From Candidatus Heimdallarchaeota archaeon B3_Heim (GTDB lineage: Archaea > Asgardarchaeota > Heimdallarchaeia > Hodarchaeales > Hodarchaeaceae), in NCBI GenBank assembly GCA_003144275.1, contig NJBF01000015.1:17715-81714 (forward strand): a stretch of 64,000 nucleotides of DNA, in the 5' to 3' direction. Shown piece by piece: positions 34,563-42,480 of the stretch (position 1 is its first letter; each line of letters begins with the position of its first letter). The notes under the pieces are model-generated. The model was not told the origin of the DNA. It did not search any database and was given only the letters and a program-made list of their open reading frames with translations. The position numbers and the translations under genes were made by a program.

Positions 34563-34573
34563 TTTTATATAAT
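34563..34573 (+). promoter_or_regulatory. TATA-like box for the Lrp-type gene
   Basis: The run ttttatataat is centred 27 bases before the ATG at 34595, as expected for a leaderless archaeal message beginning with its start codon. Confidence 0.5.
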
Positions 34574-34594
34574 CCCCTTTGCTGAAATTCTGCT

Positions 34595-35491
34595 ATGGAT
34601 TCTATTGATAAAAACATCTTATTAGACCTTCATGTTAATTGCCGAACGACTTTTCAAGAGATGGCAAATAAGAATGGTGTATCAGCGAATGCAATCAAGA
34701 AAAGATTTAATAAAATGCTTTCAACGGGTGTAATTGAAAATTTTTATGTAGAGTTGCCCTTAGCGGGTGTAGACGCAGAGTTGCTAATGGCACTCATCAC
34801 TACTGATGGAAATGAGGATGGTAATTTTGTAGAAGTGATGGGAAATCATCCAATGATCAGTTATATAGGAAAATTAGCTGGAGGGATGTACAATGTATTT
34901 TCTTGCTTTCAGGGAACGATAGGCCTTTCAGAAATGGGTGCTTTCTTCAGGAATTTACCTTCCGTGACAAATGTAGAAATACATCCTTTACTTTATTGGA
35001 GAGGAAATAAAGTTGAATTTACAAACTTGCAGGGGAAAGTCTTGAAGTGTTTAATAGAAGATCCAAGAAGAGCTGCGAGTGAAATCGCAAAGCAGACAGG
35101 CTTAACTTCAAGAATGGTGAGTAAAACGATCAATGAACTAATGGAGAAAGGAGGAGTTATTTTAGGAATCATATGGAATCCAAACCTTGGTGGGATAGTT
35201 GCGATGATTCGAATATCATGGTTAGAACAAAAAACTAATCTAAAAGAAATTATAAGTTTTCTTCAAAAAAACTTCCCTGAAGAGTATTTTGCCCCTATGA
35301 TATCAGCAACAAGTCCAGTGTTATTCGCTACTTTCATTGTTAAAGATTTGAAAGTTGTACAAACTATTACTTCGGAAATTAAGAAATTTCAGCATGTAAC
35401 AAATGTGATAACCTATTTGGGAGAACCTTCAAGGGTTTTTCCTGATATTAAGACGACAAAACTGAAGGAATTATTAAATTCAATAGGTTAA
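34595..35491 (+). CDS. Lrp/AsnC-type transcription regulator with two helix-turn-helix domains
   Basis: A 298-residue protein. The first helix-turn-helix is at residues about 1-50 (DSIDKNILLDLHVNC, ANKNGVSANAIKKRF) and the second at about 150-195 (VLKCLIEDPRRAASEIAKQ, TSRMVSKTINELMEKGG). Each is followed by a beta-rich part resembling an AsnC ligand-binding fold. A tandem of two AsnC-type modules is rarer than the usual single one of about 150 residues. The signal recognised is unknown. Its own TATA-like box suggests a monocistronic, possibly autoregulated gene. Confidence 0.78.
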   Translation: MDSIDKNILLDLHVNCRTTFQEMANKNGVSANAIKKRFNKMLSTGVIENFYVELPLAGVDAELLMALITTDGNEDGNFVEVMGNHPMISYIGKLAGGMYNVFSCFQGTIGLSEMGAFFRNLPSVTNVEIHPLLYWRGNKVEFTNLQGKVLKCLIEDPRRAASEIAKQTGLTSRMVSKTINELMEKGGVILGIIWNPNLGGIVAMIRISWLEQKTNLKEIISFLQKNFPEEYFAPMISATSPVLFATFIVKDLKVVQTITSEIKKFQHVTNVITYLGEPSRVFPDIKTTKLKELLNSIG

Positions 35492-35572
35492 TGGATTAAA
35501 TACGTCTTTCTGTTAATACATCCTTCTTCCCCTGATATCAAAATTCAAACCACTTGGTTCATTTTTCCTCAC

Positions 35573-35606
35573 CCTAGAATTTCTTAGTTTCTAGGATCTT
35601 TTTTTC
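35573..35606 (+). terminator. Hairpin plus T-run after the Lrp gene
   Basis: A seven-base stem (cctagaa and ttctagg) is followed after three bases by a run of T. It lies about 80 bases after the Lrp gene stop. Confidence 0.5.
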
Positions 35607-35753
35607 CTTCGTTTCGATCGAATCGATTTCTGTGACCGTTTGACTAATTTATTAGATTTTTCCTTAGATGTTTCTTATGATAGAAAGTACTAAAATGAAT
35701 TTAATTGCTATAAATCAATTCTTATGAGTTTACCCTAAATTGGAATCGGTTAG

Positions 35754-35780
35754 AAAACGAACTTGCTAGTTCGTTTTTTT
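35754..35780 (+). terminator. Perfect ten-base-pair hairpin with T-run
   Basis: aaaacgaact and agttcgtttt pair fully over a four-base loop (tgct) and are followed by T. It lies far from the preceding gene and about 120 bases before the next, so it could end readthrough from upstream or be a structured leader element. Confidence 0.45.
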
Positions 35781-35899
35781 CAACAAAAAATAAACGTATA
35801 GCGGTTAAATGTGAACCTAGTAACTCCCATGACTATATATCAATCAGTATTGCAATTTCAAGTGGTTAATATCAAAAATCAAAAAAAGAAGGAAAAAAA

Positions 35900-36094
35900 A
35901 TGTCAAGTAAAAAAATTTCAATCGATCAAATAATAACCTATATTTTATATGCGATACCCCTCGCCATGGGAGTTGCAACTCTGATTATTTCAATAATAGA
36001 ACCAGGAACGGATATGTTCTTTGCACTTGGTCTAGGAATGGCCTGCTTAGGAATTGTTGGATTAGATCTTTTAGACAAAGGAGGAGAAAGTTAG
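35900..36094 (+). CDS. Small two-helix membrane protein
   Basis: A 64-residue protein with a short basic N terminus and two predicted membrane helices (ITYILYAIPLAMGVATLII and MFFALGLGMACLGIVGL) joined by a charged turn. The ATG follows an agaaggaaa purine run. No family was recognised. Confidence 0.6.
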   Translation: MSSKKISIDQIITYILYAIPLAMGVATLIISIIEPGTDMFFALGLGMACLGIVGLDLLDKGGES

Positions 36095-36199
36095 TCAGGA
36101 ATTATTTCTACATAATGGAGAGAATTTAGCATATATATAATTTCAACAGTAAAATGGCATTAAAATTGATAATAGAGAATCAAGATAAGTTGAAAGATT

Positions 36200-36652
36200 G
36201 TGAGAACTATTGACATAAAATACCAATACCAGAAGCTCTTATCTACTCTTCTAGATGTAAAGTCGGATAAAAATTTGACCAATGAACTTCTATCAGAAGT
36301 ATATGTCTCTGAATGGGTTAAAATGTTCTTAAGTGGCAATATCATGAGTAAAGAGATTGAAATACAGATCGAGATCCCTATTCCTTTCTCATCTTTTCAG
36401 AAAACAGAAAATAACTATGATATCGGTTTTCTCTTAAAAATTCAAATAAAACTTCTCGAATATTTGTTAAGATTGCACACAGATCATGATTTTAGTTTAG
36501 ATATTATTAAGGAAGAAGGAATATGGTATGGTACCAAAAAACTGGAATCAGAACCAACAGAAGAACTTATTAACCAATTGATGCCCCCTAAAATATCTCA
36601 AGAGAATTTCGTAGCTGAACGTAAAAAAATCATAGATGAAAAGAATTTCTAA
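36200..36652 (+). CDS. Hypothetical protein upstream of an ABC exporter
   Basis: A 150-residue soluble, acidic-and-basic mixed protein starting at GTG. It has a helical N-terminal half, a central IEIQIEIPIPFSSF strand and a C-terminal charged helix. No family was recognised. A TATA-like run atatatataa at 36131-36140 lies upstream. Its stop is 10 bases before the ABC ATPase start at 36663, so it may belong to that operon. Confidence 0.5.
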   Translation: MRTIDIKYQYQKLLSTLLDVKSDKNLTNELLSEVYVSEWVKMFLSGNIMSKEIEIQIEIPIPFSSFQKTENNYDIGFLLKIQIKLLEYLLRLHTDHDFSLDIIKEEGIWYGTKKLESEPTEELINQLMPPKISQENFVAERKKIIDEKNF

Positions 36653-36662
36653 GGTGAAAATA

Positions 36663-37403
36663 ATGAAAGAAAATGGTATAAAACTCCAAAATATTGTCAA
36701 AAAGTTCGATGATATAACTGCTGTGGACGATTTGAGTTTTGAAGTCGAAGCTGGGGAATTATTTGGACTATTAGGACCAAATGGAGCGGGAAAAACGACT
36801 ACAATTAAGATCCTAACTGGATTACTGAAACCAACTAGTGGTGAAGCCAAAGTCGGGGGTTATGATCTTAAAAAGTTCATCGGTAAAATCAAAGAAATGA
36901 TTGGTGTTTGCCCTCAAGAACCAGCATTTTATCCATATTTAACTGGGCGGGAAAACGTGGAATTGTTTGGTAATTTGCACGGGATGTCGAAAACAAAAAT
37001 TAAAGAAAGAGCGGAAGAGCTTCTTGCAAAAGTCGGTTTAGTTGAGGGAGCAACAAGAAAAGCGGGAAAATATAGTGGGGGAATGGTAAGACGAATTTCA
37101 TTAGCGATGGCTTTGATAAATGATCCCGATATCGCCTTTCTTGACGAACCAACTGTGGCAATGGATGTCCAATCTCGTCGTGCGACATGGGACTTCATAA
37201 GGGATCTCAAAACGCAAGGAAAAACAGTAATTCTTACTACACATTACATTGAAGAGGCAGAAATGCTTTGTGATCGTGTAGGAATTATAGACCGTGGAAA
37301 ATTGATAGCATTAGATACTCCTAAAGCTCTTATGGCTGAATATGATGCTAAAGACTTAGAAGACGTTTTTATCAAAATAACGGGGAGAAAAATCCGTGAA
37401 TAA
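36663..37403 (+). CDS. ABC transporter ATP-binding protein (ABC-2/DrrA type)
   Basis: About 246 residues. Walker A is GPNGAGKTTT near residues 38-47, the signature is YSGGMVRRISLAMAL, and Walker B is IAFLDEPTVAMDVQ, followed by TTHYIEEAE. This is the drug/polysaccharide/daunorubicin-type exporter ATPase. The start is placed at 36663 because a clear AAGGTGA ribosome site precedes it; the listed upstream ATG at 36636 overlaps the preceding gene. The permease follows 12 bases later. Confidence 0.92.
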   Translation: MKENGIKLQNIVKKFDDITAVDDLSFEVEAGELFGLLGPNGAGKTTTIKILTGLLKPTSGEAKVGGYDLKKFIGKIKEMIGVCPQEPAFYPYLTGRENVELFGNLHGMSKTKIKERAEELLAKVGLVEGATRKAGKYSGGMVRRISLAMALINDPDIAFLDEPTVAMDVQSRRATWDFIRDLKTQGKTVILTTHYIEEAEMLCDRVGIIDRGKLIALDTPKALMAEYDAKDLEDVFIKITGRKIRE

Positions 37404-37415
37404 AGGTGAAAGAGA

Positions 37416-38561
37416 ATGAATTTGCAACGTATTTACTCATTAATGAAAAAGGATCTGAAAAAATTAGTTCGAGTTCCTGCTACGCTCTTCTTAGCATTAA
37501 TATTCCCATTAATACTCACAGGTGCTTTTGGGTTCGCATTCGGATCTTTAGGAGGAGCAGGTGGGGAAGTAGCATATACTATCGGAATTGTCGATTTGGA
37601 TGAGACAATTTGGGCAGAACATTTCATTGGTAATCTGACTGAAAGTGAAGTACTTGAGACGAAATCTTATGACACTAGTGTAGAAGCAGAAGACGATCTC
37701 TCACAAGGAATAATTGATGCATTCCTTGTTATTCCAGAGAATTTTAGCAATAGCTTCAATTCTTATAACTTAAATCCTACAAATGCAAGTACATGGGTTA
37801 ATTCAACAGTTGAACTCACTGTCGATCAGGGTTCTATGATCGTATCAGCTGCTATACCGCCTCTTGTTCAACAAATATTGGCTGAAACTCTATATGGGAA
37901 GCAATCTATGATTGTGGCCCAACCAGTTCAGATTGGAACTCCTGAGGGAATTGAAGCCGATCATTTTACCCAATTTGATTTAATGGCCCCTGGGATGTTT
38001 GCTTTTGCTGCAATTTTCTTAACAATTATAGTTGCAGAAGGATTTGTGGAAGAACGAACTGAAGGACTATTACGACGAATACAGGTAACTCCTACTTCAC
38101 CAACAGATGTAATTCTCAGTAGCGTAACTGCAAATATGATAACAGCTATTCTTCAGGTAGCGATTATCTTTATTATGGCGAATTTGATGGGATTCAATCC
38201 TTTAACTGACGTATCTGGATATATCTTCGCTTTTGTAATCGTTCTACTACTGGCCCTCTGCAATATAGGATTTGGGTTAATTACGGCTTCTATCGCTAAA
38301 ACTCCAGGAGCAGCAACTGGAATAAGCTTCATGTTTATTCTACCTCAAATGTTTTTAGGCACATTTGTTCCTGTTCCTGATGCAGTTGGTCAACTAGTTC
38401 CAGCTTATTACGTTACAGATGCGTTAACATCAATTTTTCTAAGAGGAGCAGCAATTACTAGTGAAAAAGTATTGTTAGATTTAGTAATAATGATCGGATT
38501 TTGTGTTGTCATTATTCTAGCTGGAATCACTGTATTTGCGAAATTTGGACGAGAAAAATAA
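37416..38561 (+). CDS. ABC-2 type transporter permease
   Basis: A 381-residue membrane protein with the ABC-2 plan: one helix near residues 22-45, a large outside loop up to about 185 (with NFSNSFNSYNLNPTNAS), then five helices starting with MFAFAAIFLTIIVAEGF. The cytoplasmic EERTEGLLRRIQVTPTSP loop is the typical ATPase-contact segment. ATG follows AAAGGTGAAAGAG, and it is co-transcribed with the ATPase 12 bases upstream. Substrate unknown; the family exports drugs, lipids and polysaccharides. Confidence 0.9.
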   Translation: MNLQRIYSLMKKDLKKLVRVPATLFLALIFPLILTGAFGFAFGSLGGAGGEVAYTIGIVDLDETIWAEHFIGNLTESEVLETKSYDTSVEAEDDLSQGIIDAFLVIPENFSNSFNSYNLNPTNASTWVNSTVELTVDQGSMIVSAAIPPLVQQILAETLYGKQSMIVAQPVQIGTPEGIEADHFTQFDLMAPGMFAFAAIFLTIIVAEGFVEERTEGLLRRIQVTPTSPTDVILSSVTANMITAILQVAIIFIMANLMGFNPLTDVSGYIFAFVIVLLLALCNIGFGLITASIAKTPGAATGISFMFILPQMFLGTFVPVPDAVGQLVPAYYVTDALTSIFLRGAAITSEKVLLDLVIMIGFCVVIILAGITVFAKFGREK

Positions 38562-38721
38562 ACATAATTTTCTCCTCTTTCTCTTTTTCTAATGTTTCAA
38601 AATTGAAATTTACACCTCAGCGTTGAATATCACAAAAAAAAGTAAGAATATAGCAAATAATTTGAAAGTATTTGATGTTTGGTGAAATTAATAAGTAAGT
38701 CTCTCAATTAAAAGAATACGG

Positions 38722-39237
38722 ATGAAAATTAGTGTGCCCATGCATAAACTAGCAACTCTGGCTTATCTTGTCCATGAAAACGAAGTCTTGTTACTTTATC
38801 GTAATAAGAAGGAAAATGATTTTCATGAGGGGAAATTTATTGGAGTAGGTGGGAGACTTGAACCTGGGGAAACTCCTCTCGAATGCATCATTCGTGAGAT
38901 CAAAGAAGAAGCAGGATATGAATTTGAACCCTCCGATATATCTTTTCGGGGATATATTTATTTTGATGAAATAAACAGAAAGAAAGAATCAGAGGATTTA
39001 CCCGCCTTTAACTGGTTAGTATTTTTATATACCGCAACGGTTGAAGAGAAAAGGAATTTTGTTAATTCCGAAGGAGAATTGCATTGGTTCGTAAAGGACA
39101 AAGTTCCGTATGAGAATATGTGGGGAGGAGATCGGATATTCATCCCAAAAATTTTGGAAACTGATGAGATTATTGAGGGTAAATTCCTGTATAGAAATAC
39201 TGGTATCAGCTGGTGGACTTTTGGTCGTGATCAATAG
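38722..39237 (+). CDS. Nudix hydrolase (MutT-like)
   Basis: A 171-residue pyrophosphohydrolase. The Nudix box G-x5-E-x7-R-E-U-x-E-E-x-G-U is complete at residues 44-66 (GGRLEPGE, REIKEEAGY). It resembles 8-oxo-dGTP diphosphatases of about 150-170 residues, which clean the nucleotide pool, but the substrate cannot be fixed. An A/T-rich box centred near 38690 lies about 32 bases before the ATG. Its end overlaps the convergent phosphodiesterase gene by seven bases. Confidence 0.88.
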   Translation: MKISVPMHKLATLAYLVHENEVLLLYRNKKENDFHEGKFIGVGGRLEPGETPLECIIREIKEEAGYEFEPSDISFRGYIYFDEINRKKESEDLPAFNWLVFLYTATVEEKRNFVNSEGELHWFVKDKVPYENMWGGDRIFIPKILETDEIIEGKFLYRNTGISWWTFGRDQ

Positions 39238-39986
39238 AAATTTTGCCTTATTTGAAAAGCACGATTCACCTCATCAGTTATTACTCCATAAACTTTTTTC
39301 TTAAAGCAACTCAGTAAATATTGCTCAGTATTTACGGTATACGGATTGACCAGTATGCCCTTGTTTCTTGCTTCCTTGAAAGATTTATGTGTATAATATT
39401 TATGAAGACGTGTAGATAACCAGTATGGAATTTTCGTCCCTCCACCTGGAATTTTATCGTAAAAAGGGTGGATCGCGTCACAATTGAATTTTTGAGTCAG
39501 TGGAATTTGGTTTCGGGCAAATCCAACTAAAAGACCAGTGGGTAATTCTGGATTTAGTTCTTTAATCTCTTGTAACGCTTCACCATGAAAGGATGATATA
39601 ATGATGTTTTCAGGGGTATTGTTAATATCATATTGTTGAATTACTCGAACTAATTCTTTTACTCCATTCTTTTGAGGTTTTAGTTCAATGTTCATTAAAA
39701 TTTTATTTCCAAATTTTTCCAGAATGTCCTCAAGCGAAGGGATGGTTATTCCTTCGGATAACTCAATTTCAGTTAAGTCTCCAAGCTTCAAATCATCTAT
39801 TCGCTCAGATCGGCCTAATTTTGCAAGGGTTGCATCATGAAAACAAACCAAATGACCATCAGAAGAGAGCTGTACATCAAATTCAAATCCATCTGCATTT
39901 GCCTTAATTGCAGTTTGAAATGCTTGAATACTATTATCAGGTTCAGAGGTTTTACGAAAACCCCGATGGGCAATGATAAAAGTCAT
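39231..39986 (-). CDS. Glycerophosphodiester phosphodiesterase
   Basis: About 251 residues from the ATG at 39986, eight bases after TAGGAG. The TIM-barrel family landmarks are IIAHRGF at the start, EPDNSIQAF (normally PENT), FEFDVQLSSDGHLVCFHDATL, MNIELKP and the Trp-poor C-terminal VYGVITDE. It hydrolyses glycerophosphodiesters to an alcohol and glycerol phosphate. The frame is open to 40043; that extra 19-residue stretch is hydrophobic and could be a membrane anchor, but it lacks a ribosome site. Cytoplasmic location is preferred. Confidence 0.88.
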   Translation of the reverse strand: MTFIIAHRGFRKTSEPDNSIQAFQTAIKANADGFEFDVQLSSDGHLVCFHDATLAKLGRSERIDDLKLGDLTEIELSEGITIPSLEDILEKFGNKILMNIELKPQKNGVKELVRVIQQYDINNTPENIIISSFHGEALQEIKELNPELPTGLLVGFARNQIPLTQKFNCDAIHPFYDKIPGGGTKIPYWLSTRLHKYYTHKSFKEARNKGILVNPYTVNTEQYLLSCFKKKVYGVITDEVNRAFQIRQNFY

Positions 39987-40055
39987 AACAGATACTGCTC
40001 CTAAAAGAGTACAAAAGTAAGTTAAAAATGGAACGAGACACAAGGTCTCTATATT

Positions 40056-40469
40056 CTATCTCTGTTCTTCATCCATCACTCGTGGAATTTCGACTTCTAA
40101 TTGATCTAATTCCTTTTTGTATCTTCTAGAAAGGGGGCGGATCTCGTTTTTTCGATAACGATAAGTGATATCACCTCTATCACCAGCCAGATCACTCCAT
40201 GGTTCAACTAATACGACATCGTTTACCGTAATCCTATATCCTCTTCTGAAACGACCAGGAATTCGTGCAACTCTTTTAACTTTATCGGCACATAAGACAT
40301 CCATTCTACGCGCCCCAAGATTCCGAATAACAACTCCGATAACTTCTGCTTCATTAGGATAGCGTGTTCTCCTTGAATAACCCGAAGCTGGAACAAATCC
40401 TCTACCTTTGCCTCTTTTCGGTGGCTTTTTTCTCTTGCCTTGACCAGGACTCAATTCATTTTTCCTCAA
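40056..40469 (-). CDS. eif1a: Translation initiation factor 1A (aIF1A)
   Basis: A 137-residue S1/OB-fold factor that stimulates 40S/30S scanning and initiator tRNA binding. The conserved core is EAEVIGVVIRNLGARRMDVL, CADKVKRVARIPG and VVLVEPW; these are the family signatures. The N-terminal 35 residues are rich in Gly/Lys/Arg (PPKRGKGRGFVPASG), somewhat longer and more basic than in many archaea. A GAGGA ribosome site lies five bases before the ATG. The phosphodiesterase gene follows on the same strand after about 70 bases. Confidence 0.93.
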   Translation of the reverse strand: MRKNELSPGQGKRKKPPKRGKGRGFVPASGYSRRTRYPNEAEVIGVVIRNLGARRMDVLCADKVKRVARIPGRFRRGYRITVNDVVLVEPWSDLAGDRGDITYRYRKNEIRPLSRRYKKELDQLEVEIPRVMDEEQR

Positions 40470-40719
40470 TATATATTCTTTGAGAGTATTTCTGTTATAT
40501 TGCTCCTAAATGCCAACTTAGTTATCGAAGGGGTAAATATTTATTTTAACAGCCAATTCCTTTTCAATACAATTAATTGGTAAATCCATCATGATGAAAG
40601 ACTTGTTAGGTGCCTTAAAGGCTTATCTAGGATTGATCTTCAAATATCTTTTGAAGAAAATAATGGATTATGATTGATTGATATTGTGATCGTATAGATT
40701 GCATTAATGAGGAAAAACA

Positions 40720-42036
40720 ATGTTTCGAAAAAAGGATTATAGCAAACCAACAATTTTTTTCGGTTTATCCTCGTTCCAAATCCTTGCAATGTTTAGGAGA
40801 GGGTTGTTTTATACATATCTTTCAATATATTTACGAGAATTCCTTGGTTTAAGTGTTACCGAGACCACACTCTTTGCATCTTTACCAATGATTGTCAATT
40901 CAGCAAGTCAATTGTTTCTTTGGGGGATAATATCAGACAAGTATCAATTACGAAGAACGTTAGTTGTGATTGGTGAAATTTCAGCTGGTTTCAGTACTCT
41001 GCTTGTGTTCTTTGCTCATCGGATGGTATCAAATCCTCTTCTAGCTGGTTGGATCATCATCCTAGGGTTAAGTGGTGTTGAATTTTTTTGGAGTATGTCT
41101 AATACAGGATGGAGTGCTCTAATCTCAGACTTATACGAATATGAAACAAGGCAAGAAATTCAGGGACAACTATCGAGTGTTGGTGGAGTCGGTAGGATTA
41201 TCGGAATTTTAATAGGAGGAGCCCTTTACGATGGTCTGACACAGTTATATCCAGGGTGGGGTTTTTATGAAGGGCCATTATTTTTTATTGCTGCTTTAGT
41301 AATGTTTATTTCCACGATTCCGATGTTGTTTATTCCAGAGGGTGGAGTAAGCGAAAAAAAACAGAATGAAACTACTGCTTCGTCTTCAATATCAAAATTT
41401 AAGAGAACACCACATAAACAAACGAGAGGAGTTTTCATCATATTTTTAATTGCCATGGTATTTATTAATTTTGGGCGGAACTCATTAGCAGTAATATTTT
41501 CTCCATATATGGTTTTAGACTCTGGTTTCAATTTGGATTATGGAGAATTAAGTATTCTCTTAAATTTCCAATCAGTGGGAATCATAATTGTTGGGTTGCT
41601 TGTAGGAAAGTTGGGTTCCAAAATTGGTGATGGTCTCTCAACATTAGTAGGTGCAGGAATGGCAATAGCTGCATTGGCACTTATTACCTTCGCTACTTTT
41701 CTTCCTTTAATTTATGTAGCTAGTGCATTAAGAGGAGTAGGAGATGTAATTGTGACGGCCTCTTCGTACGCTTTTGTTTCCGAATTGATACCACCTGAAC
41801 GACGTGCGAAAGGATTTAGTATATTTAATACAACTTTTTTTCTAAGTTGGGGGTTAGCTGGAACATTGTTAACTGGTCCGATTATCGACACTCAAATTTT
41901 ATCTGGAGTCCCAGAGGTATTAGCCTATAGATATGCGTTTTTTGCAGCCACAATTATGCTTGTGATTGGGGTGATAATTTTCAGTGGACTTCTCATGAAA
42001 GTCAGAAACAAGAGGAGAAAAAAGGATAATCTGTAA
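40720..42036 (+). CDS. Major facilitator superfamily transporter
   Basis: A 438-residue protein with about twelve hydrophobic helices. The loop between helices 2 and 3 reads WGIISDKYQLRRT, the MFS motif A pattern (G-x-x-x-D-x-x-x-R-R-x). A central cytoplasmic loop near residues 210-240 is charged and Ser/Thr/Lys-rich, and a basic C-terminal tail follows. The substrate is unknown. A TGAGGA ribosome site precedes the ATG. Confidence 0.88.
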   Translation: MFRKKDYSKPTIFFGLSSFQILAMFRRGLFYTYLSIYLREFLGLSVTETTLFASLPMIVNSASQLFLWGIISDKYQLRRTLVVIGEISAGFSTLLVFFAHRMVSNPLLAGWIIILGLSGVEFFWSMSNTGWSALISDLYEYETRQEIQGQLSSVGGVGRIIGILIGGALYDGLTQLYPGWGFYEGPLFFIAALVMFISTIPMLFIPEGGVSEKKQNETTASSSISKFKRTPHKQTRGVFIIFLIAMVFINFGRNSLAVIFSPYMVLDSGFNLDYGELSILLNFQSVGIIIVGLLVGKLGSKIGDGLSTLVGAGMAIAALALITFATFLPLIYVASALRGVGDVIVTASSYAFVSELIPPERRAKGFSIFNTTFFLSWGLAGTLLTGPIIDTQILSGVPEVLAYRYAFFAATIMLVIGVIIFSGLLMKVRNKRRKKDNL

Positions 42037-42090
42037 ATGTTATGTCAATATTGTGATAACTTATCGGAATAGCAATTATTACTATTTCAA

Positions 42091-42417
42091 ATGAAGGAAT
42101 TTTCTCTAAAATCAATAACCAATTCAGATCGAACGCCACTTTATACATATTTACCTGGTCAAACGTTTTCATTTGCCGCGAAGTTCTCACATATACCTGA
42201 TAAATACCACTTACAAATCCTTGATCGGAAAGAAAATACTAGACTCAACAGATATGGGAAAGGTTCTGACAAAGGTATTGAATTTCAATGGCCAATTCCT
42301 AAATTACTGAGAGATAGGCATTTAGGGTTTTGGCAGATCTATATTGAATCAGACAGTGAAAATTTCCAATTATTCTTCGAAGTAAAGAATCCTGCGACGT
42401 TCTTTTCAGGAGAATAA
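42091..42417 (+). CDS. Small beta-domain protein, paralogue of the next gene's N terminus
   Basis: A 108-residue protein that aligns with the N-terminal part of the next gene: PLYTYLPGQTF here against PILSVFAFKPGEKI there, DKYHLQILDRKENTRLNRYG against GRYRLQILDHKKNSRMNRYG, and LRDRHLGFWQIYI against IRDDHLGIWQVKV. The strand pattern fits an immunoglobulin-like sandwich. The two genes are adjacent on the same strand and look like a tandem duplication. Function unknown. Confidence 0.65.
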   Translation: MKEFSLKSITNSDRTPLYTYLPGQTFSFAAKFSHIPDKYHLQILDRKENTRLNRYGKGSDKGIEFQWPIPKLLRDRHLGFWQIYIESDSENFQLFFEVKNPATFFSGE

Positions 42418-42480
42418 TTCGAACTTCTTCCTGTGTCTGTCGATATCTTTAAGTGTATAGCACTAAAGATCGTGTATGAA

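Larger units (their letters stand above)
35492..35899. other. Intergenic region with two terminator-like hairpins
   Basis: This 408-base gap holds no convincing ORF on either strand. It contains a hairpin with T-run at 35573-35606, a second at 35754-35780, and a TATA-like box near 35834-35840 (tatatat) before the small membrane-protein gene. Confidence 0.5.

Noticed and set aside
36154..36213. Short ORF of 19 codons starting with ATG before the 36200 gene
   Set aside because: Too short and in another frame; no ribosome site, and it ends inside the next gene.
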